Position numbers and translations under genes: made by a program. From assembly GCA_009733575.1 (NCBI GenBank), contig ML769458.1:62001-126000 (forward strand): a stretch of 64,000 nucleotides of DNA, given 5' to 3'. The first letter of the stretch is position 1; every line of letters begins with the position of its first letter. Below are positions 48,728-59,331 of this stretch, piece after piece. Below the pieces are notes generated by a model, which ran no database searches, had not been told where the DNA came from, and saw only the letters and a list, made by a program, of their open reading frames with translations. The DNA comes from Gymnopus androsaceus JB14. Its lineage: Eukaryota; Basidiomycota; Agaricomycetes; Agaricales; Omphalotaceae.

Positions 48728-51432
48728 TCAAAATCTACTGCTTCCTCCCTTGGGTGAAGTAACCAACCGTATCCCGGCAAGACGACTCGCATCCTCCTCC
48801 TCATCCTCATTCCCTCCTTCCCTATGCCACAGACTGACACTCTCCTCCCGATCAGCGTCCTTATCCCCTTTGGGATACTTCTTCGCTGTCCGACCTCTCG
48901 ACCAGCCCGAATCACTATTATCCTCGCTCCGTGCTGAATCAGTCACGCTAGCGAATGAGTGTAACGTGGCGGTACTCGGTGTATCATGGAATATTTCTCT
49001 CGAATCTTTCCGTCCGGGTTTCGCGCGCGGTACAAACTCTGTCGGAGAAGCACTATATGGGAGTCCTTCCTGCCCCGGTGAGCGTGCAGGAAGAGGAGGT
49101 AGGGAGAGGATTTGTGAAAGTGCAGATGCGGATAGGTCGGTGTCTGTTGGGCTTTCGGATAGTAAATCTACATCTCGTGAGCTTGAAGCACCTGCTCCGG
49201 TTGCAGCCGTAGCAACAGCGGTCATCGACAGCGAAGGCGGATACGAGCCTGGACTCGGTAGTCCAGACATGATCGAATTCGGTGATGGAGGAGGTGGTAT
49301 TCGGTGACCATGAATCGCTCCTGGATCGTCCCTTTTCGCACCCGTTGTCCCAGTAGGATGATACTGATGTACCACATCCTTGGTGTCAAATTTGATTGTG
49401 GTTCGTTTATTCAGCATCTCTGACGTTCGGTCAGCGCTGTGGATAGAAGAAACATCATCTCGGGGTGAACCAAGTGGAACGGGAGCATCGTAGAGCTGAT
49501 GGCGTTGCAGTCCGGCAAATTGTTCCGTATCGGCGGTACCCCGCGGTGAAAGGAACTGGCCTCGAGGAGGGTCGTAAGGCGCCATCGCGCCAGGGTGGTC
49601 TCGAGCTATATGTTCCCGCTCCTCCGCCGCCTCGACTCATACTCATTCTTCTCGCGCTCCTGGCTCGGATGATACTTCCAACAGTTCCAAACGATCCTCT
49701 GAGCGTATCCATGCCCGGATCCTCTACTGCCAAGACGTCTTTCTCGTCCAATCCGGCGGTGATGTTCCCGAGAGGCTTGTAGAAGGATGGTTGAACGACG
49801 GTCGAGTTTGGTAAGGTTTTGCGGATCAACTTTAGACATTTGGAGGATGGTAATGCCAAAGCAGATAACGACGAAGCCCATGACGAGTGTGATGATGGAG
49901 GAGGCGGAGGCACTGAGGCCCTGGAAGAGTACCTGGAAGATGGATGCAGATGAGCGAGACGCAAATAGATAAACACATGAGTACTGACGATAGTCGTTAA
50001 GATGGAGAAAAATGTAACTATGAAACCAAAGTCAGTGAAAGCACGTTTGAAAACGGCTGGGGCGCACATATAACATAGTATGTCGGTGTAACTAGAAAAA
50101 AACCGCTATTAGCGACGCATCCAAAGTGCTAATAACTGCTACGTACCCATAGCGGTGTTGAATAACGCCAGTGCTACGTTCAAGTAGTATACTTCCGTCA
50201 CTGAGATGATCGTAAGCGCAAGAACAAATAAAAGACGGACGAGTTGACTTGCCCAATGTGATGGCTATGAACCCTATAAGGAAGTAGGTGAACCAGAATT
50301 TAAACTAGAAGCCAATAACGTTTAATTCGTGTACAATGAACTGTTCTGAACAACATACCTGATTCTCTCCCTGCGCCTGTAGTGACAATAGCCGCTCCCA
50401 AGCCCGTCGTCACACTGACGCTGATTCCTCCAATCATACTACACACGAAGATGTACCACAACATACTCTTCTTGCCATAACGTGGAGCAAAGTAGAATAT
50501 GATGGTGAGCGAGATGGCGATGAGGACAGAAGCGTAGGAGATGAAACCTGGTGCGAGGAAGAGCTTTTGGAATTCCTTGATTTGGCCGACAGAGTTTTCA
50601 TTCGGGCCTGGTGAGAGTTAGGACACGAGAAACGGGAGTTGAATGTTTCATACCATTAAGTGCGATAATCACAGAGCCAACCTATGCATGGAGACAAAAT
50701 TAGGTAGGCTTTCGGAGCGTCAAAGAGACGAACGTACGATACATAACCCACATCCCAGCCAGCCGAAGAACGTGAGTTTTTCTTTGAGAAATATAGAAGA
50801 GAGAATAGCACAGATAACAACGGATAGCGCGCCCAGTGGAGTCTTAACATGTGAAAGAACAGTCAGTCCTGGCACAGAGTGACAGAAAGACGGTACCCAC
50901 AACGACAATAGCCTCTACAAATGCGTATGCTGAATGGAGTATTGTTCTCAGTAAATTGTCTAACAATAGAAGTTATTGTGAACGTACCGGCAAAATTACA
51001 TAGTTCCCCCATAATCATCACTATGCCCAGAGCATTAGAGCATTATTATGCAGCAAAGAAGCGACATACTAGACATTCCTAACCACCATAATGGCTAAAT
51101 ATTAAAATAAATTAGGAATAATAAATGCGCACAATGGTTCGATACTCACCGACTTGAGATAAGCTACACCTTCTCCTGCAGCATGGCCAGCTTGAGCCCG
51201 TAATAATCCCTTCTTCTTAAACACAAAACTTGAACCGATCAAACAGCCGCTAGCTATGGCAAGTATGATGCCAACGATCTAAATCCCAGTTAACCAAAGT
51301 TACTTTTTCGTAACTCGAATCTAAAAACACCTTGAGATTTGAACTCGTAGAGATTGTTCCTGCGGCAGCAGAACTTGTTGCCGCAGCCGCAGAGCTAGTC
51401 GCAGACGCCGCTGCTGACGACGACGACGACAT
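48728..51432 (-). CDS. NIPA-like magnesium transporter
   Basis: About 13 exons can be followed from ATG 51432 to the stop at 48728-48730. The small exons near 51094-51070, 51020-50988, 50929-50901 and 50091-50068 all join in phase. Family words are clear: IASGCLIGSSFVFKKKGLL, PLWWLGM, TPLGALSVVICAILSSIFLKE, LFNTAMVTPTYYV and ITILQMSKVDPQNLTK. The protein is a multi-pass membrane protein (about nine helices), expected to move Mg2+ at the plasma or endosomal membrane, with a Ser-rich N-terminus and a long disordered C-terminal tail. One intron (50252-50201) uses a GC donor (GCAAGT). Within the last exon (49932-48728) the frame changes near 49757 and again near 49603, both in the tail. Each side is protein-like, so small assembly indels or real mutations are possible. 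Confidence 0.87.
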
Positions 51433-52721
51433 GAGTTGGTAGATGGTAGAGAGAAGGAGGTAAATAAGAAAGACAAATGACGCTATGGGGCGTTGCCGTC
51501 CGGAGGCCGGAGAGATCATAGATGGGAAAATTTGAGCCCAATGGGGAAGCGCCCGTGGATCCACTTCCTGATGCGAACTTCGATCGGGCGCGACGGCGGC
51601 TCAGCCACTCATCAGTCGCCGTTCATTCTCCCTCGAGCTCAAGCCTCAGGCTTCAGTAATTCCAGATGATGCCTCAATCGTCTAAAAATTCTTCTGGATA
51701 CCCAACTCGTCTCTGAGGTTTCGCCGGTTAAAGCATGGCTGTCCTCATATTGGACTCAGGCTAGTGTAGTACGCGTCGGACCTGCAAACACTGCTTCTAA
51801 AAGTCTATTATGTAGGTCCATAATTCGAACTTGAATTCCGTCGCCTTCAAGGCTTCTATAGCCGGCTTGCAGTGCTCCATCCCGCTATATGACAGAACAG
51901 ACAAATTTCGGCATTTACTTGTGCGTGGAATATATCCCGAAGGCTGCGTTTTTTGAAGGGTACGGTAGGCTTATTCACGACAGTTCGGGCTCGGACATAC
52001 AACTCAACTTGAAGCTCGGGCGCGCGCCACAGCGCTCTGCCACCCACAGTGTCCCCGGAGAAGGTTGATACTTTCCCCGAAGACCCATACAGGTACAGTA
52101 AGCAAGCACTGGGGAAGCTAGTGAGACATCCATGCTGAACCCGGTTCTAGGTAAATCTCCGCATGTTCGACCTATGCATGCCCATATCAGACATTCATCC
52201 CCGGGTCTAGGTAACTCCCCATCTTCAAACAATTCGAGCACAGCTTCAGAAGTAATTGTGTGCGGGTGAGTGAATTTGGCATTCTAGGGTACTATCCGCA
52301 ATGCCAAGGCCACAGCAATGCTTGAGAATTGAATTAATCTCCAGTGGAATTGTCAAGCCGGCGACACAAGGTCTGCGGCCCTATTTAATACGTTATAGGC
52401 GGAAGCTGAAACCAAATTATAACAGTCCAAAAATCAATGGGCGACTAAAACCTTGTCAGATATCGATTCCTTATTCTGCTTCGTCCGGTGCTGGCTTAGC
52501 GTCTTGGAGAAGGCGGCAAAGGGACTCCGGAAAATCAACCATCCCAACTTCCTGAAGTAGATGATGTTTGTGGTTTGATTGTGGTTTGGATTTAGAGCTC
52601 GGCTAGCTTAGTAGCTATATCTTACTAGGAACTCGGCTCCACCACAAGTTGCGGCACCGAAATAGGGGCGCTTACTTTTTTGCTCCTTTTCACGAACGTA
52701 CATCTACTGGCTCCTACAAGC
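51433..52721. other. intergenic, no convincing gene
   Basis: Upstream region of the NIPA-like gene and of the next F-box-like gene. Short frames only. A run of GAC repeats lies just inside the NIPA start (51415-51430). Confidence 0.45.
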
Positions 52722-53935
52722 ATGGATGATGATGATGATGATGGTCGTTGCCAATGCACCATCAACAGAAGCTGGATCCACTTCCAGCCACAAGCTGGTA
52801 CCATCTGGAATCTTCTCAAGCTTGCCGAGGATGACCTTGATTCTTTGAGTTTGGCCAAGGACGACTCAAATTGGGAGATACGCCGCACCCGAATTAAAAC
52901 CCATCTCTCCAAGCTTGGCTCTGTCCTCTTTGCCATACAACGTCTCCCTGATGATCTCCTGTTAGAGATATTCGGATATTGTATAAAGGAAGGTGTTGCT
53001 TTCCAAGGTAATTGTTTGGATATGACAAACCTGCATTGATCATCAGCTGGGTCTGTACTCGTTGGAGGAGATTGTCTGTTGGATGCTCTAAATGGTGGTC
53101 CAAATATGACTTGGATTCAGGCCCAGTCAGTCATTGGCTCGGTCTTCTTGACTTATTTCCTGAAAGGTTGAGAAACCATACACTTTCCCTTTCATTAGGT
53201 GTTTACGGCCCTGAATATCCTTTCCTTACGCGGCTCATCCAACATTTATCGAGATGGCGAGAACTAGATTTCAGATTCGAGAAGCTATCTGATGACCTGC
53301 ATCCATGTCTAAAGACGATAGATATTCATTCCTAGGCTGAAGTCACTGAGGATAACCAAACGAGGTTGGGGGACCGACATGGACAACGAAATGTTTCGAA
53401 TCTACAATCGACTACTTTCCTGTGCTCCTAATATTCACACCTTTCGAGGCGGCTCGTCTTCCATCCCTCTCCTGCGGAAATCTATTCATGACCTGACCTA
53501 CAACATACAGGGGATGCCTATGGTGAACGTACAGAGATTGCTAGCTCCATGCGTCAATCTGGAAAAACTTTTTTTGAAGGAAGACGCAGGATATCTCAAC
53601 TACCGGAACGCCAGTACACCGGTCTACTTGTCATCATTGCTCTCCATCGAAATATATGGACGACGATCTAAGGAAGTTCATGCTCCATTTCCAACTGGCA
53701 CAAAAATAGCTTTTTGCGCTTCGTGGCTTCAAACACCGGCGTTGAAGGTGCTTACACTCGATTATTCTTCATTTACCAAGCCTTCGGACTCGGTCGAGTA
53801 TGCTCTTTTCCAGGAAATCGACGACTTTATCTCCCGTTCAGCCTGTTTCCTGTCCCTTCGGAGCTTGACCTTGCTTTTGCGTCGCGGAGCTTAATTCGAG
53901 GCTCCAGAGTACAGCACAGATGGGGCTTCAGCTGA
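52722..53935 (+). pseudogene. F-box-like gene, two frameshifts
   Basis: Start at ATG 52722, which opens with an Asp run. The protein has LLKLAEDDLDSL, the F-box-like IQRLPDDLLLEIFGYC, SWVCTRWRRLSVGCSKWW, and leucine-rich segments (LAPCVNLEKLFL, PALKVLTLDYSS). It is a paralogue of the gene at 44219-45780. The frame changes near 53015-53025 (loss of one base before ALIISW) and near 53325. A stop near 53892 or, in another frame, 53933 ends it. It is probably inactive or mis-assembled; an SCF-adaptor role would be the family expectation. Confidence 0.72.
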
Positions 53936-54344
53936 GGGGCAATTTGGCAGATGGTTCTGGATATATTGGGTCCGGAATGCTAGTTTCAGCAGGTTTGTTG
54001 TAGTCAGCGACTCAATGGTGATGACTAATGACCCGCAATATAACCGAACAACTGTAAAACATTTCAATAAGCATTATTTGTATGGTTAAGAGGCCTCAAG
54101 ACGCACCCAGTACCTTTCCTCCACTTCAAATATTGGATATCACCTTGAACCCTGTCATATCATGCCATTTTCATAATGAGCAGTGAGGTCACAAAAAATT
54201 GGGAAAAAGTCTAGGAGTAGCGGTGCAGACATGATTTAACCTTCTTAAAAAGTTCCCAAAGTTGCATTGTCTTCAGCCTATTATTTATCAAGTTGTGTGA
54301 AAGCAGGACATTCAAGTGAAACCTGTAACCCACGGATGATTCAC
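53936..54344. other. intergenic, no gene seen
   Basis: AT-rich sequence between the F-box-like gene and the transposon stack. Confidence 0.45.
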
Positions 54345-54820
54345 CATCAGAAAAAACTGTTTTGGGCCCAGGAGGATCCAAGGTTACCCAGTCCTCTTAG
54401 GCAACCTGAGGCATCCTAGTTGGCCCAGGAAAAAGGGCAAAACTTTGGACACCTCAGGTATCCTGGTCATCCTAAGTGTCCTGGGACATCCTGAGAGATC
54501 CTAGGACATCCTGGGGCATCCTGGGATATGCCCCAGGACATCACAGGATGTCCTAGGATGTCCCAGGACTCCTAGGATGACTAGGATACCCTGGGATGTC
54601 CTGGTGGCATCTTGGGGATTCCTGGGGCATCCTAGAATAGGCAGTTTATCCCAGGATGTCCTAGGATGTCTCAGGATGTCCCAGGACACCTAGGATGACT
54701 AGGATACCTGAGGTGTCCAAAGTTTTGCCCTTTTTCCTGGGCCAACTAGGTTACCTCAGGTTGCCTAAGAGGACTGGGTAACCTTGGATCCTCCTGGGCC
54801 CAAAACAGTTTTTTCTGATG
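54345..54820. mobile_element. CATCAG-type element d, long near-perfect palindrome, 476 bp
   Basis: The ends read CATCAGAAAAAACTGTTTTG and its inverse. Inverted similarity continues inward for roughly 170-200 bp on each arm with few mismatches. The centre is an array of GGGACATCCTGG/CCAGGATGTCC-type words. The dinucleotides at the flanks (AC and CT) do not match, so the target duplication is unclear here. The flanking sequence on both sides consists of CCTGTAGGTACC-like words, suggesting insertion into another repeat. Confidence 0.75.
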
Positions 54821-55082
54821 CTGTAGGTACCTACGGATAGACTCACAGAAACCTGTGGGTAACCTGCAGGTATCCACAGGTAAATGCCATCAACAATAAT
54901 AGTATAGTTAGTATAACAAGTAGTACTATTAATATAAGACATTTACATGTGCAGGCACATTTATTCACAGTATTAGTAAGTGTTTTTTGGTACCAGTGTC
55001 AGTTTTTTAATTGTATGCAGCTTACAGGTGCCCAAACGCGGATTTTTAGTGCCCAAGAGCAGCAAGATATGCAAGTAATTTA
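54821..55082. other. repeat-derived spacer
   Basis: GGTACCTG/CAGGTACC-like words and AT-rich sequence, related in wording to the ends of the element at 57237-58251. No gene seen. Confidence 0.4.
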
Positions 55083-55547
55083 TGTTGGCACAATGTCTAC
55101 AGGTACCTGTAGGTACCTGTAATTTCATCATAAGTCATACCTCCACTCTTGAAGCACTCACATCCATGGATAAAGATGTGAGAGCTAACAATATACAAAT
55201 TAGTCTAAAGCCCAGAGTGAAGAGATAAACTCTGTATTGAGTAAGTACCTAACAATATACAAATGAGTCTAAAGCTATGAGACAGTCAGTATATGGTTAA
55301 TGGATAAATAAAGTAAGTAAACTCACCCCAGAGTGAAGCGATAAACTCTGGGGGACAGCAACAAAACCGCTACAGAATATAAGCAACTACATATACTTCT
55401 GTGGAACAGACTTCCGAGATAAGTACAGCCTAGCTACTGGATAAGAATATAAATAAATGTACATAGATGACAATCAAAGATAGCAAGAAAGATGAAACCA
55501 TCAACTAGGGCGCTTTGCCCAATACACCAATGCCCGTATCTCCAACA
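55083..55547 (-). repeat. copia 3' LTR, 465 bp
   Basis: The block begins TGTTGG and ends CCAACA on the plus strand, a perfect 6-bp inverted terminus. On the minus strand it directly follows TTTGAGGGGGAG, a typical copia polypurine tract. Internal direct repeats (AACAATATACAAATGAGTCT-like, near 55190 and 55250) are present. Confidence 0.75.
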
Positions 55548-55554
55548 CTCCCCC

Positions 55555-58500
55555 TCAAAGCAAGCCTAGTCCAAGCTCAGAAGCAAAGTGCTTCACCTTT
55601 TCAGATGGCAAAGCTTTCATCGAAATGTCAGCCACCATGTCATCAGTTGGACAATAAACCAAATGGAAAGATCCCTTGTTGACGACCCAGCAAATGAAGT
55701 GATAATGAATGTCAATGTGTTTCGTACGAGCATGGTATTGTTGATCTTTTGTGAGTGCAATGGCAGATTGATTATCAGAAAAAAGAGTTGTTGGATCACA
55801 GAGGGGGTAGAAGACTTGAGTAAGGAGAGATCAAAGCCAAAGGCCTTCCTTGGAGTTGGTAGCATGTGTGGCAGCAACATATTCTGATTCAGTGGTCGAA
55901 AGCATGACAATCTCCTGCCATTTAGATGCCCAAGAGACAGCACCACCATTAAGAATAAAAGCATACCCAGTTATAGTGTAACAATCCTCTGTCATATTCC
56001 CATCCGCATCTGCATATCCAACCAATTCCTTCGAATTTCCGCTAAATTTCAACCACAAATTTTTTGAGCCCTTCAAGTACCAAAACACCCTCTTCATTTC
56101 ATTCCAATGTTCTTCACCAGGATTCTTCGTGAAACAAGACAGCAAGGCAACCACAAAAGAGATGTCCGGACGAGTTCCGAGACTAGCCCACATGAGTGAG
56201 CCAACAGCCTCGTGGTACGGAATATTGTGCATAGTCGCAATTGCAGAAGTGGAGGAGGGAGACTGGAAAGTGCTGAGACGGACATTGGGGTCCATGGGGA
56301 TTGAAACGGGCTTCAAATCTTCGAAGCTGTAGCGCCGTATGATGGAGTCGAGGTAAGAGTGTTGCAAGAGCGCCACGATCCGGCTATCCCGGTCCCGCTG
56401 GACCTCGATTCCGAGAATCCAGTGCAGCTCACCTAAATCTGATACTTCCACGTGTTTCCTAATCCCCGCTTTCAACTTCTCCACTTTGTTCAATGACGTC
56501 GAAGCTATTGTACAGTCATCTACATGTACTGCAATAACAACCTGTTCCTTTCCCTCTTTCTTGAAAAATACTGCCTGATTGACCTCACACTGACTAAATC
56601 CGAGATTTTTTACCAAAATCTCCACCAACCATTGATACCAATGATGACTGCTCTGCTTCAAGCCGTAAAGCATTTTCTGGAGACGGAGAACGTGTTTGGA
56701 GGTTGTACCGGGTGTAGGATAACTGGGCAGCTGTGACATGAATATCTTTTCATTGTTGGTGAGTTTGCCGTTTAGATATGCACCTTTAATGTCAATCTGA
56801 TGGAGTTCCATGTCAAAGTGAGCGGCCATGGCTAGAATTGCCCAAACGGAAGCCATACACGTGACTGGTGCATACGTGTTGAAATAATTGACTCCCGGAA
56901 CTTGAGAAAAACCTTGAGCTACTAACCGAGCTTTGTAACAAACAATGTTTCCGGTGGCATCCTTCTTGGCTTTGAAAACCCACTTTGAACCAACAACATT
57001 AACTCCATCAGGCTTCTCAACAACCTCCCATGTACCCATATCCCTCAACAACTTTAATTCCTCCTCAATTGCTTTCTCCCAAAGCGGCCAATCCACTTGA
57101 CACTTTGCCTCAGCCAAATTACGTGGCTCAAGCACTTCTGATTCTGATGTTTCCAATACCATGGCATACTCGGTAAGGAAGTCTTCATCTTCCAAAAGCA
57201 GCATCCAGTCCTCATCCTCCCCCTCAAGCTAACGACGGACACGAGTCCGGATCTGGAACAGGTACCTGCAGGTATACCCATGGGAATACCTGCAGGTATT
57301 TGACCTGTGGATCCCGGTACCTGTTTCCCATGGATCCGGCACAGGTCACAGGTCATCCTTTGGGATATTTTTAATGACCTGCAGGTACCTGTGGATCCGG
57401 CATCAATAAAAATTTTACTACTCAAGTGCTGTAAATATTGTGTAGTTTCATTAAAGTTTGACTGATATTATTACATTCATACCTGATGAAGTTATTAACA
57501 CTAGTATTTGTTTAATACTAGTCAATATTGACTGTATATATTAGTACTATAGTCTAGTATTGGTATGTTTTGAATACAATAGTGCTAGTAAGCTATAATT
57601 AACTGGTATAATGGCTGTTTTCTCTACTTATAATATATTGATACCAATTCCTGCATTAGTACTAGTTACTCCAGACTAAGTTACAGCTTAAGCATTAGGT
57701 ACAGCATACCAGTGGTAATAGCTAGTATTACTAGTTTTCTACTAGCAAGTGTAATGCTAGGACTAAGTGATGGTGCTTGACACATGTAGTAGACTACAGA
57801 ATATAATTAATGTTACCTTTGTAATAATCTTATATGGTTTTGAAATGCAGGTACCTGTATTTCTGGTCAGTCCAGGTACACACAGGTGAGCCCTGGCTCT
57901 TTGTATGCTCTCAAATTCCTATACTTATTAAGTTGTTACTGCTAATACAATACTAGTATAGTACTGACAAAGCTTAGGCTAAATACTGTTTCAAAAAGAT
58001 AGTCATTGTATTACTTCCAGTCCATGCTATTTAATACTGATACTTATTACTGGAAGCAATGGCATAAGATTTATTACTAACAAGTACTGAAAACCTAGAT
58101 TAAAAATTTTCAACAGGTCATACAGGTACCTGCAGGTATACCTGCCACGGATCCCGGTTATGCCGGACCTGTTTCCCACGGATCCGGGGCAGGTCACAGG
58201 TCAGCCCTTTGAGGCCACAGGTACCTGTCTGGCGGATCCGGACTCGTGTCCATCTTTACAGGCTCAAGCTCTTCAGCTGGCGCAGCAGGAGCTTTGGGAA
58301 AAGTAGGTAACTGTATTCCCATTGGGACATCAGGATCTTGGGGACAATTAGAGGAATGACTATGACCTTCAAGTATATTGCATACATGTTGGCTGGGCTT
58401 TCAGTCACGGTGACTACGAGGTTCTTCTGGAGCAGGAGTAGGCTCGCTGGGTGGTGATGGGGCTGGAGGTGGAATAGAGGGATTTGACATAGGAGGTTCA

Positions 58501-59023
58501 GGTTTTGGAGGTGAAGGAGTTTGGCTGTCTGAAATTGGTAAGTTGAATTCCCAATCCTCCCCCTTGATGCGATCAATTTCCACTGAAGTCTTGTTGTAGA
58601 CATTCCGCTCAACAGTTACTCTTTGAACATTCAGCCAATAAATCTGAAAACCTTTGTTCTTTTCACTAATGCCAATCCACTGTCCTTCCTTGACATGCCC
58701 CCCCAACTGATCACCCTTTTCCAAGCAGACCCAGACCTTATCACCCCATTTGCATAAACCATGTAAGTCAGGTTTCTTTCCCGTCACTGCCTCTAATGGA
58801 GTTTTTCCACCCAGAGACTTTGTCAATGTGTGGTTCAAGACCCAAACTGCATGACGAGCAGCTTCCGCCCACAGTGTCTTCAGCAATGCACTTGAGTGCA
58901 ACATCACTCGAATCTTCTCAACCAAAGTCCAGTTGTAATGCTCCACTACACCATTGTGCTGTGGTGTATTGTGGACAGACAACTTCTGACACGTACCCTT
59001 CTCCTTTAGGTGAACAACAAATT
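55555..59023 (-). pseudogene. copia polyprotein (integrase-RT-RNase H), broken
   Basis: Integrase C-part (58404-59023) has HNTPQHNGVVEHYN with the catalytic Glu; the two upstream Asp residues are beyond the gypsy insertion. A stop at 58401-58403 is followed by open linker in the same frame until the inserted element. Reverse transcriptase (55831-57204) has QIDIKGAYLNG and the active-site HVDD in place of the usual YVDD. RNase H has GYADAD and STTESEYVAATHA. A stop near 55831 precedes the last part (SDNQSAIALTKD, VYCPTDDMVADI), which ends at 55555. The element is inactive by its stops and two insertions. Confidence 0.88.
57237..58251. mobile_element. non-autonomous element in copia, GGACACGAGTCCGGATC ends
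   Basis: GGACACGAGTCCGGATC at 57237-57253 is inverted at 58235-58251. Both ends continue with arrays of CAGGTACCTG, TGCAGGTAT and GGATCCGG words. The middle (57400-58080) is AT-rich with many CTAGTA/TAGTAC words. It splits the copia reading frame between integrase and reverse transcriptase. The flanking coding pieces are still in register if the insert is ignored, but I could not define the target duplication. Confidence 0.7.
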
Positions 59024-59264
59024 TGTAACGCCCCTTATTACTTATTCTCATGTCGTTATGTTACATTATGTCACTACTATATATATCATGTCATGTCACT
59101 TATTTACCTTAGCTTAAACCTTACCCATACCGGATACCTTGACAATATCAGTCCAGTTGTGTTCATTTGGGTGAAACTTAGCTCTGACCTCACCGAGGTC
59201 TTATACTTTTTTGAACATCTCGCAATACTCATTGTATTTTGGTGTTCGCTGCTTGTGTTAAACA
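59024..59264 (+). repeat. gypsy 5' LTR (right end approximate)
   Basis: It begins TGTAACGCC exactly where copia coding similarity stops and contains a TATATATA run near 59079. The right end is placed at ...GTTAAACA because the gag leader follows, but without the 3' LTR this is a guess. Confidence 0.55.
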
Positions 59265-59331
59265 AGTGACATCAAAGCGTAACTTTGAACGATCAAAATT
59301 AAAAACCTTAATTTTCAAAAGATCTATTCCC

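Larger units (their letters stand above)
55083..59023 (-). mobile_element. Ty1/copia retrotransposon, interrupted twice
   Basis: On the minus strand: partial integrase, reverse transcriptase, RNase H, polypurine tract and 3' LTR, the copia order. It is interrupted at 57237-58251 by a non-autonomous element. It is cut in the integrase core at 59023, where a Ty3/gypsy LTR starts, so its 5' half is not in the window. Confidence 0.88.

Noticed and set aside
48750..49307. 185-codon plus-strand frame
   Set aside because: Antisense shadow of the C-terminal tail of the NIPA-like gene.
57054..57425. 123-codon minus-strand frame
   Set aside because: Crosses the junction between copia pol and the inserted element, so it is chimeric by position.
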